The notes under the pieces are model-generated. The model ran no database searches and was not told where the DNA came from. It worked only from the letters and a program-made list of their open reading frames with translations. A program made the position numbers and the translations under genes. From JACXVD01 sp020446665 (GTDB lineage Bacteria > Pseudomonadota > Alphaproteobacteria > Sphingomonadales > Sphingomonadaceae): a stretch of 64,000 nucleotides of DNA. Location of the stretch: contig JAWKXQ010000004.1 of NCBI GenBank assembly GCA_041396905.1, forward strand, positions 62,001 to 126,000, read 5' to 3'. Below are positions 7,421 through 16,271 of the stretch, in pieces. Positions within the stretch are counted from its first letter, which is position 1; each line of letters opens with the position of its first letter.

Positions 7421-9277
7421 ATGCGATCCTTCGATATCATCGTTGTTGGCGGCGGACATGCCGGCGTAGAAGCTGCGACAGTGGCAGCGCGCATGGGTGC
7501 GCACACGGCACTGGTCAGTTTTGACCTCGATGCGATTGGCGCAATGAGCTGCAATCCCGCGATTGGCGGACTGGGGAAGGGGCACCTTGTCCGCGAAGTG
7601 GATGCGCTCGATGGGATCATTGGCCGCGCTGCCGACGCCGCCGCGATCCACTACCGTATGCTCAACCGCTCCAAGGGGAGTGCTGTCTGGGGGCCGCGTA
7701 TCCAGGCTGACCGCAAGCTGTTCAAGGCGGCGGTTCAGCAAATGGTCGCCGCGCAGGACAAATTGGAATGTATCGCTGGCGAAGTTTCTGCCTTGCGCTT
7801 CACCGGGGAGCGAGTGTCTGGCGTCGAGCTGGCGGATGGGACGACGCTGACAGCGCAGGCGGTTGTGTTGTGCACCGGGACCTTCCTTGGCGGAAGGCTG
7901 TTTCGGGGCGAAGAGCTGTTTGAGGGCGGGCGGATTGGCGAGTCTTCGGCCCAGCGCCTCGCACAGCAGATGCGCGCGGCCGATCTTCCCATGGCCCGCC
8001 TCAAGACCGGGACGCCGCCACGGCTCGATGGGCGCACGATTAACTGGTCACAGCTGGAAGAGCAGCCTTCAGACAATGAACCGTGGTGCATGTCGCCGAT
8101 GAATGCGGCGCGGATCAACCCGCAGGTCTTTTGCGCGATTACCCGCACCAATCCGCAGAGCCACGACATAATCCGCGCGAATTTGCACCGATCACCACTA
8201 TTTACAGGCGCGATTGACGCACGCGGGCCGCGCTATTGCCCTTCTATCGAAGACAAGATCCATCGCTTCGCGGACCGTGATGGCCATCAGGTATTCCTGG
8301 AGCCGGAAGGCCTCTCGACAGATTTGGTCTATCCCAATGGGATCAGCACCTCGCTTCCAGCTGATGTCCAGCTCGCCATGCTGCGCAGCATGGCTGGTCT
8401 GGAGCAGGTCGTGATGGCCGTGCCGGGCTATGCGGTGGAATATGACCATATTGATCCGCGAGCGCTGACGCCCTCCCTGGAGCTGCGGGCAATGCCAGGG
8501 CTTTACTGTGCCGGCCAGATCAATGGTACGACCGGCTATGAAGAGGCAGCAGCGCAGGGGTTGATAGCGGGATTGTATGCCGCCGCCGCAGTTCTTGGTT
8601 GGCAGCCCGTGCCACTTGATCGCGCCAATAGTTACATGGCTGTGATGGTGGATGACTTGACGTTGCATGGCGTGAGTGAGCCCTACCGCATGCTCACTGC
8701 CCGTGCAGAATATCGCCTGCGTTTGCGCGCGAATAACGCGACCACACGCCTCACTTCTTTGGGGCTGGAGGCAGGCTGTATTGGCGATGAGCGCCGTGAC
8801 TGGTTGCAGCAAAGGGACGGGCAACGTTCCACGTGGAACATGCTGCTTGCGCGGGAGATTTCTTCGTTTGAACTGGCGGAGGCGGGCCTGCCTGTGCGGC
8901 GGGACAGCGGGCGTTTGCCGGCGAGCGAATGGCTGCGTTTTGGCGGGGTTGACTTGCAGGCACTGGCACCGTGGCTTGATCCGGCGCTGGACCCGCACAG
9001 TGAACTGGCCATCGAATTGGCGGAGGATGCCGCCTATGCCCCTTACCTCGCCCGGCAGGATGCGGAACTGCGTGAATTGCGCGCGAATGAGAAAGTGCCA
9101 CTGGGCGCGGAATTTCCCTTTGCCGAGATCCCCGGCCTTTCCAACGAAATGATCGAGCGCCTGACCTTGGCCCGACCGGATAACCTCGCTGCCGCGGGCC
9201 GTGTCCCCGGTATTACGCCAGCGGCTCTCGCTGCCCTGCTCGTTCATGCGCGCCGCCGTGAAAGGCCTGCAGCATGA
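7421..9277 (+). CDS. mnmG: tRNA uridine-5-carboxymethylaminomethyl modification enzyme MnmG
   Basis: FAD-dependent partner of MnmE in forming cmnm5U34/mnm5U34. The 618-residue product starts with the Rossmann FAD motif VGGGHAGVEAA (residues 9-19). It has the conserved SCNPAIGGLGKGHLVREVD block at about 47, PRLDGRTINW, and the second FAD signature GLYCAGQINGTTGYEEAAAQ. The C-terminal helical MnmE/tRNA-binding domain (EIPGLSNEMIERL) is present. Length is normal. A parS-like palindrome is embedded in the coding sequence at 8826-8839. The stop overlaps the rsmG start as ATGA. Confidence 0.97.
   Translation: MRSFDIIVVGGGHAGVEAATVAARMGAHTALVSFDLDAIGAMSCNPAIGGLGKGHLVREVDALDGIIGRAADAAAIHYRMLNRSKGSAVWGPRIQADRKLFKAAVQQMVAAQDKLECIAGEVSALRFTGERVSGVELADGTTLTAQAVVLCTGTFLGGRLFRGEELFEGGRIGESSAQRLAQQMRAADLPMARLKTGTPPRLDGRTINWSQLEEQPSDNEPWCMSPMNAARINPQVFCAITRTNPQSHDIIRANLHRSPLFTGAIDARGPRYCPSIEDKIHRFADRDGHQVFLEPEGLSTDLVYPNGISTSLPADVQLAMLRSMAGLEQVVMAVPGYAVEYDHIDPRALTPSLELRAMPGLYCAGQINGTTGYEEAAAQGLIAGLYAAAAVLGWQPVPLDRANSYMAVMVDDLTLHGVSEPYRMLTARAEYRLRLRANNATTRLTSLGLEAGCIGDERRDWLQQRDGQRSTWNMLLAREISSFELAEAGLPVRRDSGRLPASEWLRFGGVDLQALAPWLDPALDPHSELAIELAEDAAYAPYLARQDAELRELRANEKVPLGAEFPFAEIPGLSNEMIERLTLARPDNLAAAGRVPGITPAALAALLVHARRRERPAA
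8826..8839. promoter_or_regulatory. parS: parS-like centromere site 3 (inside mnmG)
   Basis: A perfect GTTCCACGTGGAAC palindrome lies inside mnmG, where it encodes part of R-S-T-W-N. Its identity to the intergenic site 1 suggests selection on DNA as well as on protein. Confidence 0.8.
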
Positions 9278-9915
9278 TCGAGAGTGAGGAACAGGCCCGT
9301 GCCTATGTGGCCCAATTGTGCGATGTAGCGGCGATGGACAGGCTGGCGCGTTTTGTTGCAGCCCTTTGTGCGGAAAATGTCCGGCAAAACCTTGTCGCGA
9401 AGCCGACATTGGAGATTGCCTGGCAGAGGCACATTGCCGACAGTGCGCAATTGCTCACCTATCTCGAAGATGTTTCTGCAGGACCATGGCTGGATCTGGG
9501 TACGGGAGCGGGCCTCCCCGGCCTGGTCATTGCCGCGATGCGCCCGGATCTGCCTGTAAAGCTGGTCGAATCCCGCCGCAAGCGCGTGGATTGGCTGGAG
9601 AGCATGCGGCTCGAACTCGGTCTGGCCAATTGTGAAGTCATTGGCAGCAGGCTAGAGATGGTGGAGAGTTTTCCGTCCGGTGTCATTTCGGCACGGGCCT
9701 TTGCTCCGCTTGCCCGCTTGCTCGACTTGTCCGCACGTTTCTCCACAGACGACACTGTCTGGTTGTTGCCCAAGGGGCGCTCTGCAGCGCAAGAATTGGA
9801 GGACTTGCCGAATCGGATGCGGCAGATGTTCCACGTGGAACACTCGCAAACCGACTCAGAAGCAGGCATCATTGTCGGCAAGCTGTTACGCAAGGGGGCG
9901 AAAAAGAAGCCATGA
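9274..9915 (+). CDS. rsmG: 16S rRNA (guanine527-N7)-methyltransferase RsmG
   Basis: SAM-dependent methyltransferase for G527 of 16S rRNA; its loss is known to give low-level streptomycin resistance. The 213-residue product has the motif LDLGTGAGLPGLVIA at about residues 73-87, preceded by AWQRHIADSAQLL, and VESRRKR further on. It starts inside the mnmG stop (ATGA overlap) and its stop overlaps the parA start by four bases. mnmG, rsmG, parA and parB are therefore one translationally coupled operon. A perfect 16-base parS-like site lies near its 3' end. Confidence 0.95.
   Translation: MIESEEQARAYVAQLCDVAAMDRLARFVAALCAENVRQNLVAKPTLEIAWQRHIADSAQLLTYLEDVSAGPWLDLGTGAGLPGLVIAAMRPDLPVKLVESRRKRVDWLESMRLELGLANCEVIGSRLEMVESFPSGVISARAFAPLARLLDLSARFSTDDTVWLLPKGRSAAQELEDLPNRMRQMFHVEHSQTDSEAGIIVGKLLRKGAKKKP
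9827..9842. promoter_or_regulatory. parS: parS-like centromere site 4 (inside rsmG)
   Basis: TGTTCCACGTGGAACA is a perfect 16-base palindrome in the rsmG coding sequence, 70 bases before parA. It encodes M-F-H-V-E-H. It is the most complete of the four parS-like sites in this window. Confidence 0.85.
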
Positions 9916-10688
9916 TCCGGATCGCAATCGCCAACCAGAAGGGCGGGGTGGGCAAGACCACCACCGCTATCAATATCGCCACGGCAATGGCGGCGACCGG
10001 ATGGAAGACCCTGCTGGTTGACCTCGACCCGCAAGGAAATGCCTCGACAGGCATGGGAATTGGCAACGATGCGCGCGAGAATTCCAGCTATGATTTGCTC
10101 GTAAATGGCGCAAGCATTGCCGAATGCGCCCAGCCTACGGAGATTCCCGGACTGGATGTCGTGCCTGCCACTGTCGATTTGAGCGGGGCCGAAGTTGAAC
10201 TGGTTTCGGTGGAGGACCGCACAAGTCGCCTGCGCGATGCACTGGATGGGCAGTCGGGCTATGATGTGTGCTTTATCGACTGCCCGCCTTCACTGGGCCT
10301 GCTGACGCTTAATGCGCTTGGTGCAGCCAATAGATTGCTGGTGCCGCTGCAATGCGAATTCTTTGCGCTGGAGGGGCTGAGCCAGCTTTTGCAGACCGTT
10401 GAGCGGGTGCAGCAGCGCTTCAACCCCGATCTGGGCATTATAGGCATTGTCCTGACCATGTTTGATCGTCGCAATCGACTGACTGATCAGGTTTCCGAAG
10501 ATGTCCGCGACTGTCTGGGCAATCTGGTCTTCGAATCCGTCATTCCCCGCAATGTCCGCCTGTCCGAGGCTCCCAGCCATGGCATGCCGGCGCTGGTCTA
10601 TGATCACCAATGCCCCGGCAGCCGCGCCTATATCGCGCTGGCTCGCGAATTGATCGGACGCCTGCCCGAAAAGAGGAAAGCCGCATGA
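9912..10688 (+). CDS. parA: chromosome-partitioning ATPase ParA
   Basis: Walker-type ATPase that moves ParB-parS complexes of the newly replicated origin. The 258-residue product shows the deviant Walker A KGGVGKTT at residues 10-17, Walker A' LLVDLDPQGNAST and Walker B CFIDCPPSLGLL. It lacks the N-terminal HTH found in plasmid ParA proteins, so it is the chromosomal type. It overlaps rsmG upstream and parB downstream (ATGA), indicating coupled translation. Origin proximity and the parS sites support the assignment. Confidence 0.97.
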   Translation: MIRIAIANQKGGVGKTTTAINIATAMAATGWKTLLVDLDPQGNASTGMGIGNDARENSSYDLLVNGASIAECAQPTEIPGLDVVPATVDLSGAEVELVSVEDRTSRLRDALDGQSGYDVCFIDCPPSLGLLTLNALGAANRLLVPLQCEFFALEGLSQLLQTVERVQQRFNPDLGIIGIVLTMFDRRNRLTDQVSEDVRDCLGNLVFESVIPRNVRLSEAPSHGMPALVYDHQCPGSRAYIALARELIGRLPEKRKAA

Positions 10689-11677
10689 GCGACACCACCG
10701 ACCCGATACGTTTCTCCGTCCCTGCGCGCGGCCAGGCGGATAAAAAGAAGAAACTCGGCAAAGGGTTGGGCGCTCTCTTGGGGGAAACACGCCGGGAAGA
10801 GCCGCTCGTCCGCCGCGACGGCCCAGCCATTAGCGATATGAATGCTGAAGTCGGCGATCCCAGTGCGAGCAGCGCACCCAAGGGTGGCCTCGCGCAGCTT
10901 TCGGTTGCCTCGATTGAGCCACTCCCCGGTCAGCCGCGTAGATATTTCGACGAAGAAGCGCTGGCAGAGCTGGCCGCTTCGATCGAGCAGCGCGGGGTGA
11001 TTCAACCCGTAATTGTGCGGCCATTGGCCAATGGGCGTTACCAGCTTGTCGCCGGTGAACGCCGCTGGCGCGCTGCGCAAAAGGCGCGCCTGCATGAAAT
11101 CCCGGCCCTGATTCGCGATCTGAGCGAGCGCGAAGTGATGGCGCTGGCACTGATCGAGAATATCCAGCGCGAAGACCTCAACCCCGTGGAAGAAGCCCGC
11201 GCCTATCACCGCCTGTCGGAAGAGGAAGGCCTGACTCAGGCTGAAATCGCCAAAATGGTCGACAAATCGCGCAGCCATGTCGCAAATTTCCAGCGCTTGC
11301 TCGCCTTGCCCGATGCTGTGCTGGACCATGTCGAGCGTGGCGAGCTCTCCATGGGTCATGCACGCGCGCTGATCGGGCATGACGCCGCGGTGGAGATCGC
11401 GGATCGCGCGGTGAAGCAAAAGCTGTCTGTGCGCGAAGTGGAAAAGCTGGCGAGGGCAGGAGCCGCTCCGGCCCCGCGCAAGACCGCGCGCAGTGCCCGG
11501 CAACCGGCAGAAGATGCTGATATTGCAGCCGTGCAAGCGCATCTGGAGGAGTTTCTCGGCCTGCAGGTGCGGATTAAATCCGATGCCGATCCGCGTTCGG
11601 GAGAGGTCACAATCCGTTACCGGACCCTCGACCAATTGGACCTTATTTGCCAGAGGCTGACGGGCGGCGACATCTAA
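10685..11677 (+). CDS. parB: chromosome-partitioning CTPase/DNA-binding protein ParB
   Basis: Binds parS and spreads as a CTP-dependent clamp. The 330-residue product starts with a basic segment and GKGLGALLGE, typical of alphaproteobacterial ParB. It then has the N-terminal CTP-binding domain with GERRWRAAQ, the IENIQREDLNPVEEA block, and a central HTH (LTQAEIAKMVDKSRSHVANF). A C-terminal dimerisation domain ends the protein. ATG 10685 overlaps the parA stop. The longer open frame upstream is the other frame of parA and is not used. Confidence 0.97.
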   Translation: MSDTTDPIRFSVPARGQADKKKKLGKGLGALLGETRREEPLVRRDGPAISDMNAEVGDPSASSAPKGGLAQLSVASIEPLPGQPRRYFDEEALAELAASIEQRGVIQPVIVRPLANGRYQLVAGERRWRAAQKARLHEIPALIRDLSEREVMALALIENIQREDLNPVEEARAYHRLSEEEGLTQAEIAKMVDKSRSHVANFQRLLALPDAVLDHVERGELSMGHARALIGHDAAVEIADRAVKQKLSVREVEKLARAGAAPAPRKTARSARQPAEDADIAAVQAHLEEFLGLQVRIKSDADPRSGEVTIRYRTLDQLDLICQRLTGGDI

Positions 11678-11710
11678 CCCATTGAAACTATTGATTTCTT
11701 ATGGCGCCGC

Positions 11711-11740
11711 GTTAACAAAATACGCAGTCCTGTTAACCAT
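11711..11740 (+). promoter_or_regulatory. possible CtrA half-sites upstream of the pilus locus
   Basis: GTTAAC at 11711-11716 and TTAACCAT at 11733-11740 lie about 130-160 bases before the DUF4402 gene. TTAACCAT is a known Caulobacter CtrA half-site form. The spacing between the two TTAA units is 17 bases, one helical turn more than the usual seven. No clear sigma-70 hexamers were identified nearby. Confidence 0.4.
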
Positions 11741-11869
11741 ACCTGCAAGTAAACCCTGAACTCCGGGTTTGTACATAGGCTCCACGAACAGGGGCAGAAA
11801 CCTTGTTCCGCGGGACCTGAGTTGGGTTTCCCGCTCAGGTACAAACTCTTGGAAGGGACCAGGACCAAG

Positions 11870-12478
11870 ATGATCAATAAGTTTCGTATGGGCGCTGCTG
11901 GCGCCGTTATCGCTGCCGCCGTTGCCATGGGCCCGGCTGCCTACGCACAGTCTGCAACTGCAACTGCAACTGCAGAAATCGTGAAGCCGCTGGTTTTCCA
12001 GAAGGATACGGATCTCGACTTCGGCAAGATCGTTGTTGCAGGCGCCGGTACGGTTGTCGTGAATTCTGACGGTGTGACTGCCACGTCCTGCACGGGCGGC
12101 CTGACCTGCTACAGCACGACTTCGCCGGCTGAATTCTCCGTCACTGACGGTTCGATCGGCAAGGAAGTGCGCTTTGACATGCCGGCAGGCCCGATTGAAC
12201 TGATCCGCGTGGGCGCTGTTGATCCGGGCACGGGCTTTGTCGCTGCTGACAAGATCGAACTGAGCGGTCTGGAAACCACTGCGACGCAGAACGACGTTCT
12301 CGATGCTTTCGGTGTACCGACTGGCGCATTCTATTACACTGTCGATCTCGTCGATGATGGTTCGGGCAATGGCTCGGCATCCTTCGGCATCGGCGCAACC
12401 GCCAATCTCGACGGTTCGGAAGTCGAAGGTGTGTATGAAAACACCACCGACCTCTTCATTCTGGTCGAATATAGCTGA
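11870..12478 (+). CDS. DUF4402-domain exported protein, probable pilus subunit
   Basis: A 202-residue secreted protein. It has a signal peptide (MINKFRMG, then an alanine-rich core, cleavage near AYAQS), then EIVKPLVFQKDTDLDFGKIVV, typical of DUF4402, and a beta-rich acidic body with one likely disulphide (TSCTGGLTCYS). AGGA eight bases upstream supports ATG 11870. A chaperone and an usher gene follow, so it is probably the structural subunit of a chaperone-usher fibre. DUF4402 is not a classical pilin family, so this role is inferred from context. A strong hairpin terminator follows, which would keep the subunit mRNA in excess. Confidence 0.75.
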   Translation: MINKFRMGAAGAVIAAAVAMGPAAYAQSATATATAEIVKPLVFQKDTDLDFGKIVVAGAGTVVVNSDGVTATSCTGGLTCYSTTSPAEFSVTDGSIGKEVRFDMPAGPIELIRVGAVDPGTGFVAADKIELSGLETTATQNDVLDAFGVPTGAFYYTVDLVDDGSGNGSASFGIGATANLDGSEVEGVYENTTDLFILVEYS

Positions 12479-12517
12479 TCCAGCTTTCTTGCCTGCTTGA
12501 AGGCAAGGCGAAAAACA

Positions 12518-12553
12518 GGGGGGCTGCATCCTTTGTGATGCGGCCCCCCTTTT
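12518..12553 (+). terminator. strong intrinsic terminator after the DUF4402 gene
   Basis: A 13-bp stem is formed by GGGGGGCTGCATC (12518-12530) and GATGCGGCCCCCC (12537-12549) with one G-T pair. It has a six-base loop and is followed by TTTT. It separates the subunit gene from the chaperone gene. Confidence 0.85.
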
Positions 12554-12575
12554 GCGTCCTGCGCCAGACCCGTGG

Positions 12576-12591
12576 TTTACGCCATCTTAAC
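12576..12591 (+). promoter_or_regulatory. near-consensus CtrA-type box before the chaperone gene
   Basis: TTTA-N7-TTAAC at 12576-12591 differs by one base from TTAA-N7-TTAAC. It lies 75 bases upstream of the likely chaperone start and directly after the terminator, so it may mark a separate promoter for chaperone and usher. Confidence 0.4.
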
Positions 12592-12665
12592 CCTGTTTAC
12601 CTAAGGTTTGAGAGTGAAATCCGCAATTGCCCCTAATGCGGGGCCAGAGTGAGGGAAACTCTCCA

Positions 12666-13514
12666 GTGTTGTCTGATATCAGCTATAATATGCGTCGCAT
12701 CATGCTTGCTATCGCCGGGGCCGGAGCCGTTGTGGCCGCCGCGGTAATCACCACGCCTGCTTCTGCACAAGGTGATTTGCTGGTCGCACCCACACGCGTG
12801 ATCCTGGATGGTAATCGCGGCACGGAAGTGATCCTGAGCAATATTGGCCAGGAAGAAGCAACCTATCGCATCGGTCTGGAACTGCGGCGGATGTCACCCG
12901 ATGGCAATCTCGAAGATGTCGAGCTGGCCGAAGCAAATGACAAGGAAAAGGCCGCGCTGGAGATGATTCGCTATGCGCCGCGCCGCATCACCTTGCCGCC
13001 CGGCCAGCCTCAGGCTGTGCGCGTTGCTGCGCGTCCCGGTGCCGATCTCCCCGATGGAGAATATCGGGTGCATATGTCCTTCCGCGCGATCCCGAAGCCG
13101 CGCGAAGCCACTGAAACGGCCGGTGAAGCAGAGGGGCTGAGCGTCCGTATTACGCCAATCTATGGCGTAACGATCCCGATCATGGTCCGTAATGGCAGAA
13201 TCGAAGCGCAAGCGGCGCTGGAGCAGCCTCGCATTGTGCAAACCAGCAATGGCCCGCGCCTCGCTGTGCGTATCAATCGCCAGGGCGAAAGCTCTACCTA
13301 TGGCGAATTGCGCGTGCTGAGCCAGAATGGCGGCCAATTGCTCTATTCCATCGCTGGCCTTGCCATCTATCCCGAAATTGACGGGCGTGACTTCATGCTT
13401 CCGCTGTCTGCGGAACAGGCGGCCAGCCTGAGAGGGCCGCTGCGGTTTGAATATCGCGAAATGCCCGCTGCCGGCAGTGCCCTGATCGCCGCGATCGACA
13501 CGGATCTCGGCTGA
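12666..13514 (+). CDS. PapD-like periplasmic pilus chaperone
   Basis: Periplasmic chaperone of about 282 residues with a two-domain immunoglobulin fold. After a signal peptide (IMLAIAGAGAVVAAAVITTPASA), the first domain shows VAPTRVILDGNRGTEVILSN and the RYAPRRITLPPGQPQAVRV segment. Those are the subunit-capping strand and the proline-rich strand typical of the PapD/FimC superfamily. SD-like GAGGG ten bases before GTG 12666 supports that start; ATG 12690 would give a shorter signal peptide. It lies between the DUF4402 subunit and the usher, and should shuttle the subunit to the usher. Confidence 0.85.
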   Translation: MLSDISYNMRRIMLAIAGAGAVVAAAVITTPASAQGDLLVAPTRVILDGNRGTEVILSNIGQEEATYRIGLELRRMSPDGNLEDVELAEANDKEKAALEMIRYAPRRITLPPGQPQAVRVAARPGADLPDGEYRVHMSFRAIPKPREATETAGEAEGLSVRITPIYGVTIPIMVRNGRIEAQAALEQPRIVQTSNGPRLAVRINRQGESSTYGELRVLSQNGGQLLYSIAGLAIYPEIDGRDFMLPLSAEQAASLRGPLRFEYREMPAAGSALIAAIDTDLG

Positions 13515-13548
13515 GCAGAGCGGGACGGCATCAGCCGGAACTCCTGAC

Positions 13549-16262
13549 ATGGCCTGGCGCAACATACGCAAATTGGGCGCCGCCGCAGCGATTGCGGCGG
13601 CGTTCGGCGTTGTTGGTGCGCCTGTTACCCATGCCCAATCGGCATGGGAGGCCAATGATGACGATTTCCTGCTTCTCCAGTTCACTCTCGGCAAATACCG
13701 GATGACGGAAGAAGTCCGCGGTTATCAGACAGATAAAGGTGTATGTCTGGATCTCGCGGACGTCATACAGTCACTCGACTTGCCGGTGCGACTTGACAAG
13801 AAGTCGCGCCGCGCAACCGGCTGGTTGTTCTCGGAGGACCAGCAATTCACGATTGACCGCGAAGCTAATACGGTACAAAACGTGAACACGGGCAAGGCGC
13901 CCCTGTCTGGCGAGATTTACGACACGCCGGAGGGGTGGTGCGTCGATCTCAAGGCTCTGTCTCGCTGGTTCGGCGTCGATATGCGCGCGGACCTGTTCGA
14001 TGCTTCGATCCGCCTTGATGAGAAGGCCAAACTGCCTTTCATTGAAGCGATTGAACGCAGAAGTCGCGCCGCGCGACTTCGACCGAAGAAACAGGCTTTC
14101 GACCTGACTCAATATCCGCGCGCGGATGCGGAGTACAAGATGTGGCGCACGCCCTCGGTCGATATGAATGTGCGTGCTACCTATTCCGGCGGCAACGGCG
14201 CAGATCGCCGTTCGATCAAATATGACGCCTTCATTGCCGGAGAAGTTGCAGGCGCAAGCTACACGGCGCGCGTTGCATCGGATTCCAAGGGTGTGCCCAG
14301 TTCGCTGCGATTTACGGCCTATCGCAATGATCCCGACGGCTCCTTGCTGGGCCCGCTCAAGGCGACCAGCGTTGCCATTGGCGACATTCAGACGGACGCC
14401 AGCCAGCTGACGACCAGGTCGGTGGTCGGCCGAGGGGCCTATATTACCAACCGCCCTCTTAACCGGCCCTCGCGCTTCTCCTCTACGGAGCTTCGCGGAC
14501 CCTTGCCGACGGGCTGGGATGCGGAGCTCTATCGCAACGGCCAACTGATCGCGTTCCAGTCCGAATCGGGCAATGGGCGCTATGAATTCCTCGACCTGGC
14601 GCGCTCTATTTTGGCGCGAATGACTTTGAGGTCATCCTTTACGGGCCGCAGGGTCAGATCCGGCGCGTGTGAGTGTGCCGGTCGGTGCCAGCGCGATAGA
14701 GCCGGGCCAGACGCACTACTGGGGCGGAACGTCCAGGAAAATCGCGATCTGATCGAACTGGGGCAACCCAGTCGACAGATGGCGGCCATTGGCGCTGGGG
14801 GGTGGGCGTTGAACGCGGGTTGAGCGACCGAACGAGCATCGCGCTCGGCATGCAGAGCATGTATTATGCCGGTAAGCGCCGCGATTACATCGAAGGCAAT
14901 GTCTTGCGCAGTTTCGGCTCAATGCAGCTGGGGCTGAGCTCGGCATACCAGCTTGGTGGCGGCATCGCGACCAAGGCGAATGCGCTTGGCCGGTTGGGCA
15001 AGGTGAATCTCGCCTTCGACGCCGTATGGGTCCAGGGCGACTTCTCCAGCGAGTTCGTTGGCTCGGATATCCGCTATGCCACCACGCTTCGCGCGGACAC
15101 TTCGCTCAGGTTTGGTCGGTTTAACCTGCCTCTCCAGGCCGGGATCAGCCGGGCGGAGACCAAGTCCGGTGCAAAGGTTACCGATTGGTTAATTTCGACC
15201 GCGACCATAATTGCGCGGACGCAGCTGCGCACAGAGTTGCGGGGGCAATTGGCCTCCAGTGACCTCTCGCCAGCTCAGACCCGCGACACGACTCTGCGTG
15301 TCCTGGCAAGCCGCCGGGTGCTCGGCCTGGCACTGCGCGGCGCCGCTGATTTTAACCTCAGCGGATCGGAAAAGGGCTTCACCCGGGCGCGTCTGACAAC
15401 CGGCAAGATGCTGGATGACGTTTCGGAGATTAACGGCGAAGTCGAATATGAAGCCAGTACCAGGGATACGCGCTTCGCCCTTGGCTATACGCGCACTTTC
15501 AAGAAATTCGCCCTGCGCGGGAATGCCGAATATAACACGCGCGGGACCTTTGGCCTCAACCTCGCCCTGTCCTTCAGCTTCGGTCCTGACCCGGCCAATG
15601 GCGGCATTCGCTTCTCGGAAAGCCGCCTCGCGCGCAATGGCCAGGCCGATGTGCTGGTCTTCCGCGACGAAGACGGCAATGGCCGCCGCGATCCGGGAGA
15701 AGAAGCAATCAAGGATGTCACCATTGCCGCCGGGATGCGCGTGACCGAGGCAGCCACGGGCGAGAACGGCCGGGTGATGGTGGATGACCTCAAGCCCTTT
15801 GTTCCCGTGCTGGTCGGGCTCGACGAAACCACGCTGGGTGATCCCTATCTCACTCCGGCGGTAAAGGGCATCGTGGTCGTCCCGCGTCCGGGGATTGCTA
15901 CCAAGGTCGAGATTCCGGTCACGCCTTCGGGTGAAGTCGAAGGCCTGCTGCTGTCGCCAGTGGGTACGGAACAGCCCGGCGTTGCGCTGGAGCTGGTCGA
16001 TATGCGTGGCGCCGTGGTGGCAGAGACGCTCACAGAATTTGACGGCTTCTTCCTGTTCGAGAAGGTGCCCTATGGCAAATACCAGCTGCGTGTGGCGAGC
16101 GATGCGGCCCGTGTGCTGCAGGTGCAGGGAGTGCTCGGTGCGACTGTCACCGTATCGCGCGACAACGACATTGCCCGTATGGGAGCAATCAAGCTGCGGA
16201 CCAGCCCGGCCACGACAATAGCCGCCTCGGCCCCTGCGGGACCGGGCGGCTCATCGCCGTAA
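13549..16262 (+). pseudogene. outer-membrane usher (TcfC/CS1-like), broken by four frameshifts
   Basis: The usher should form the outer-membrane pore that assembles the fibre. The N-terminal part (13549 to about 14600) has a signal peptide (cleavage near THAQS), a plug/N-domain and YRNDPDG. The C-terminal part (14802-16262) contains beta-barrel strands, then DVLVFRDEDGNGRRDPGEE and carboxypeptidase-regulatory-like repeats. Between them the frame changes four times by minus one: near 14599 (GG run), 14664-14670, 14721-14724 (GGGG) and 14760-14763 (GGGG). With one base restored at each point, a continuous product of about 905 residues reads through (GANDFEVILYGPQGQIRR, QENRDLIELGATQ, HWRWGVGVERG). 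Sequencing error in G-runs is as likely as real decay. Confidence 0.8.
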
Positions 16263-16271
16263 CACGCGCGC

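Noticed and set aside
10610..10684. longer ParB start upstream of 10685
   Set aside because: It would overlap parA by about 80 bases; the ATGA overlap at 10685 and family N-terminus fit better.
13549..14823. usher N-terminal part as an independent complete gene
   Set aside because: Its last 75 codons are out-of-frame translation after the frameshifts and match nothing, while the correct sequence continues in other frames into the 14802-16262 part.
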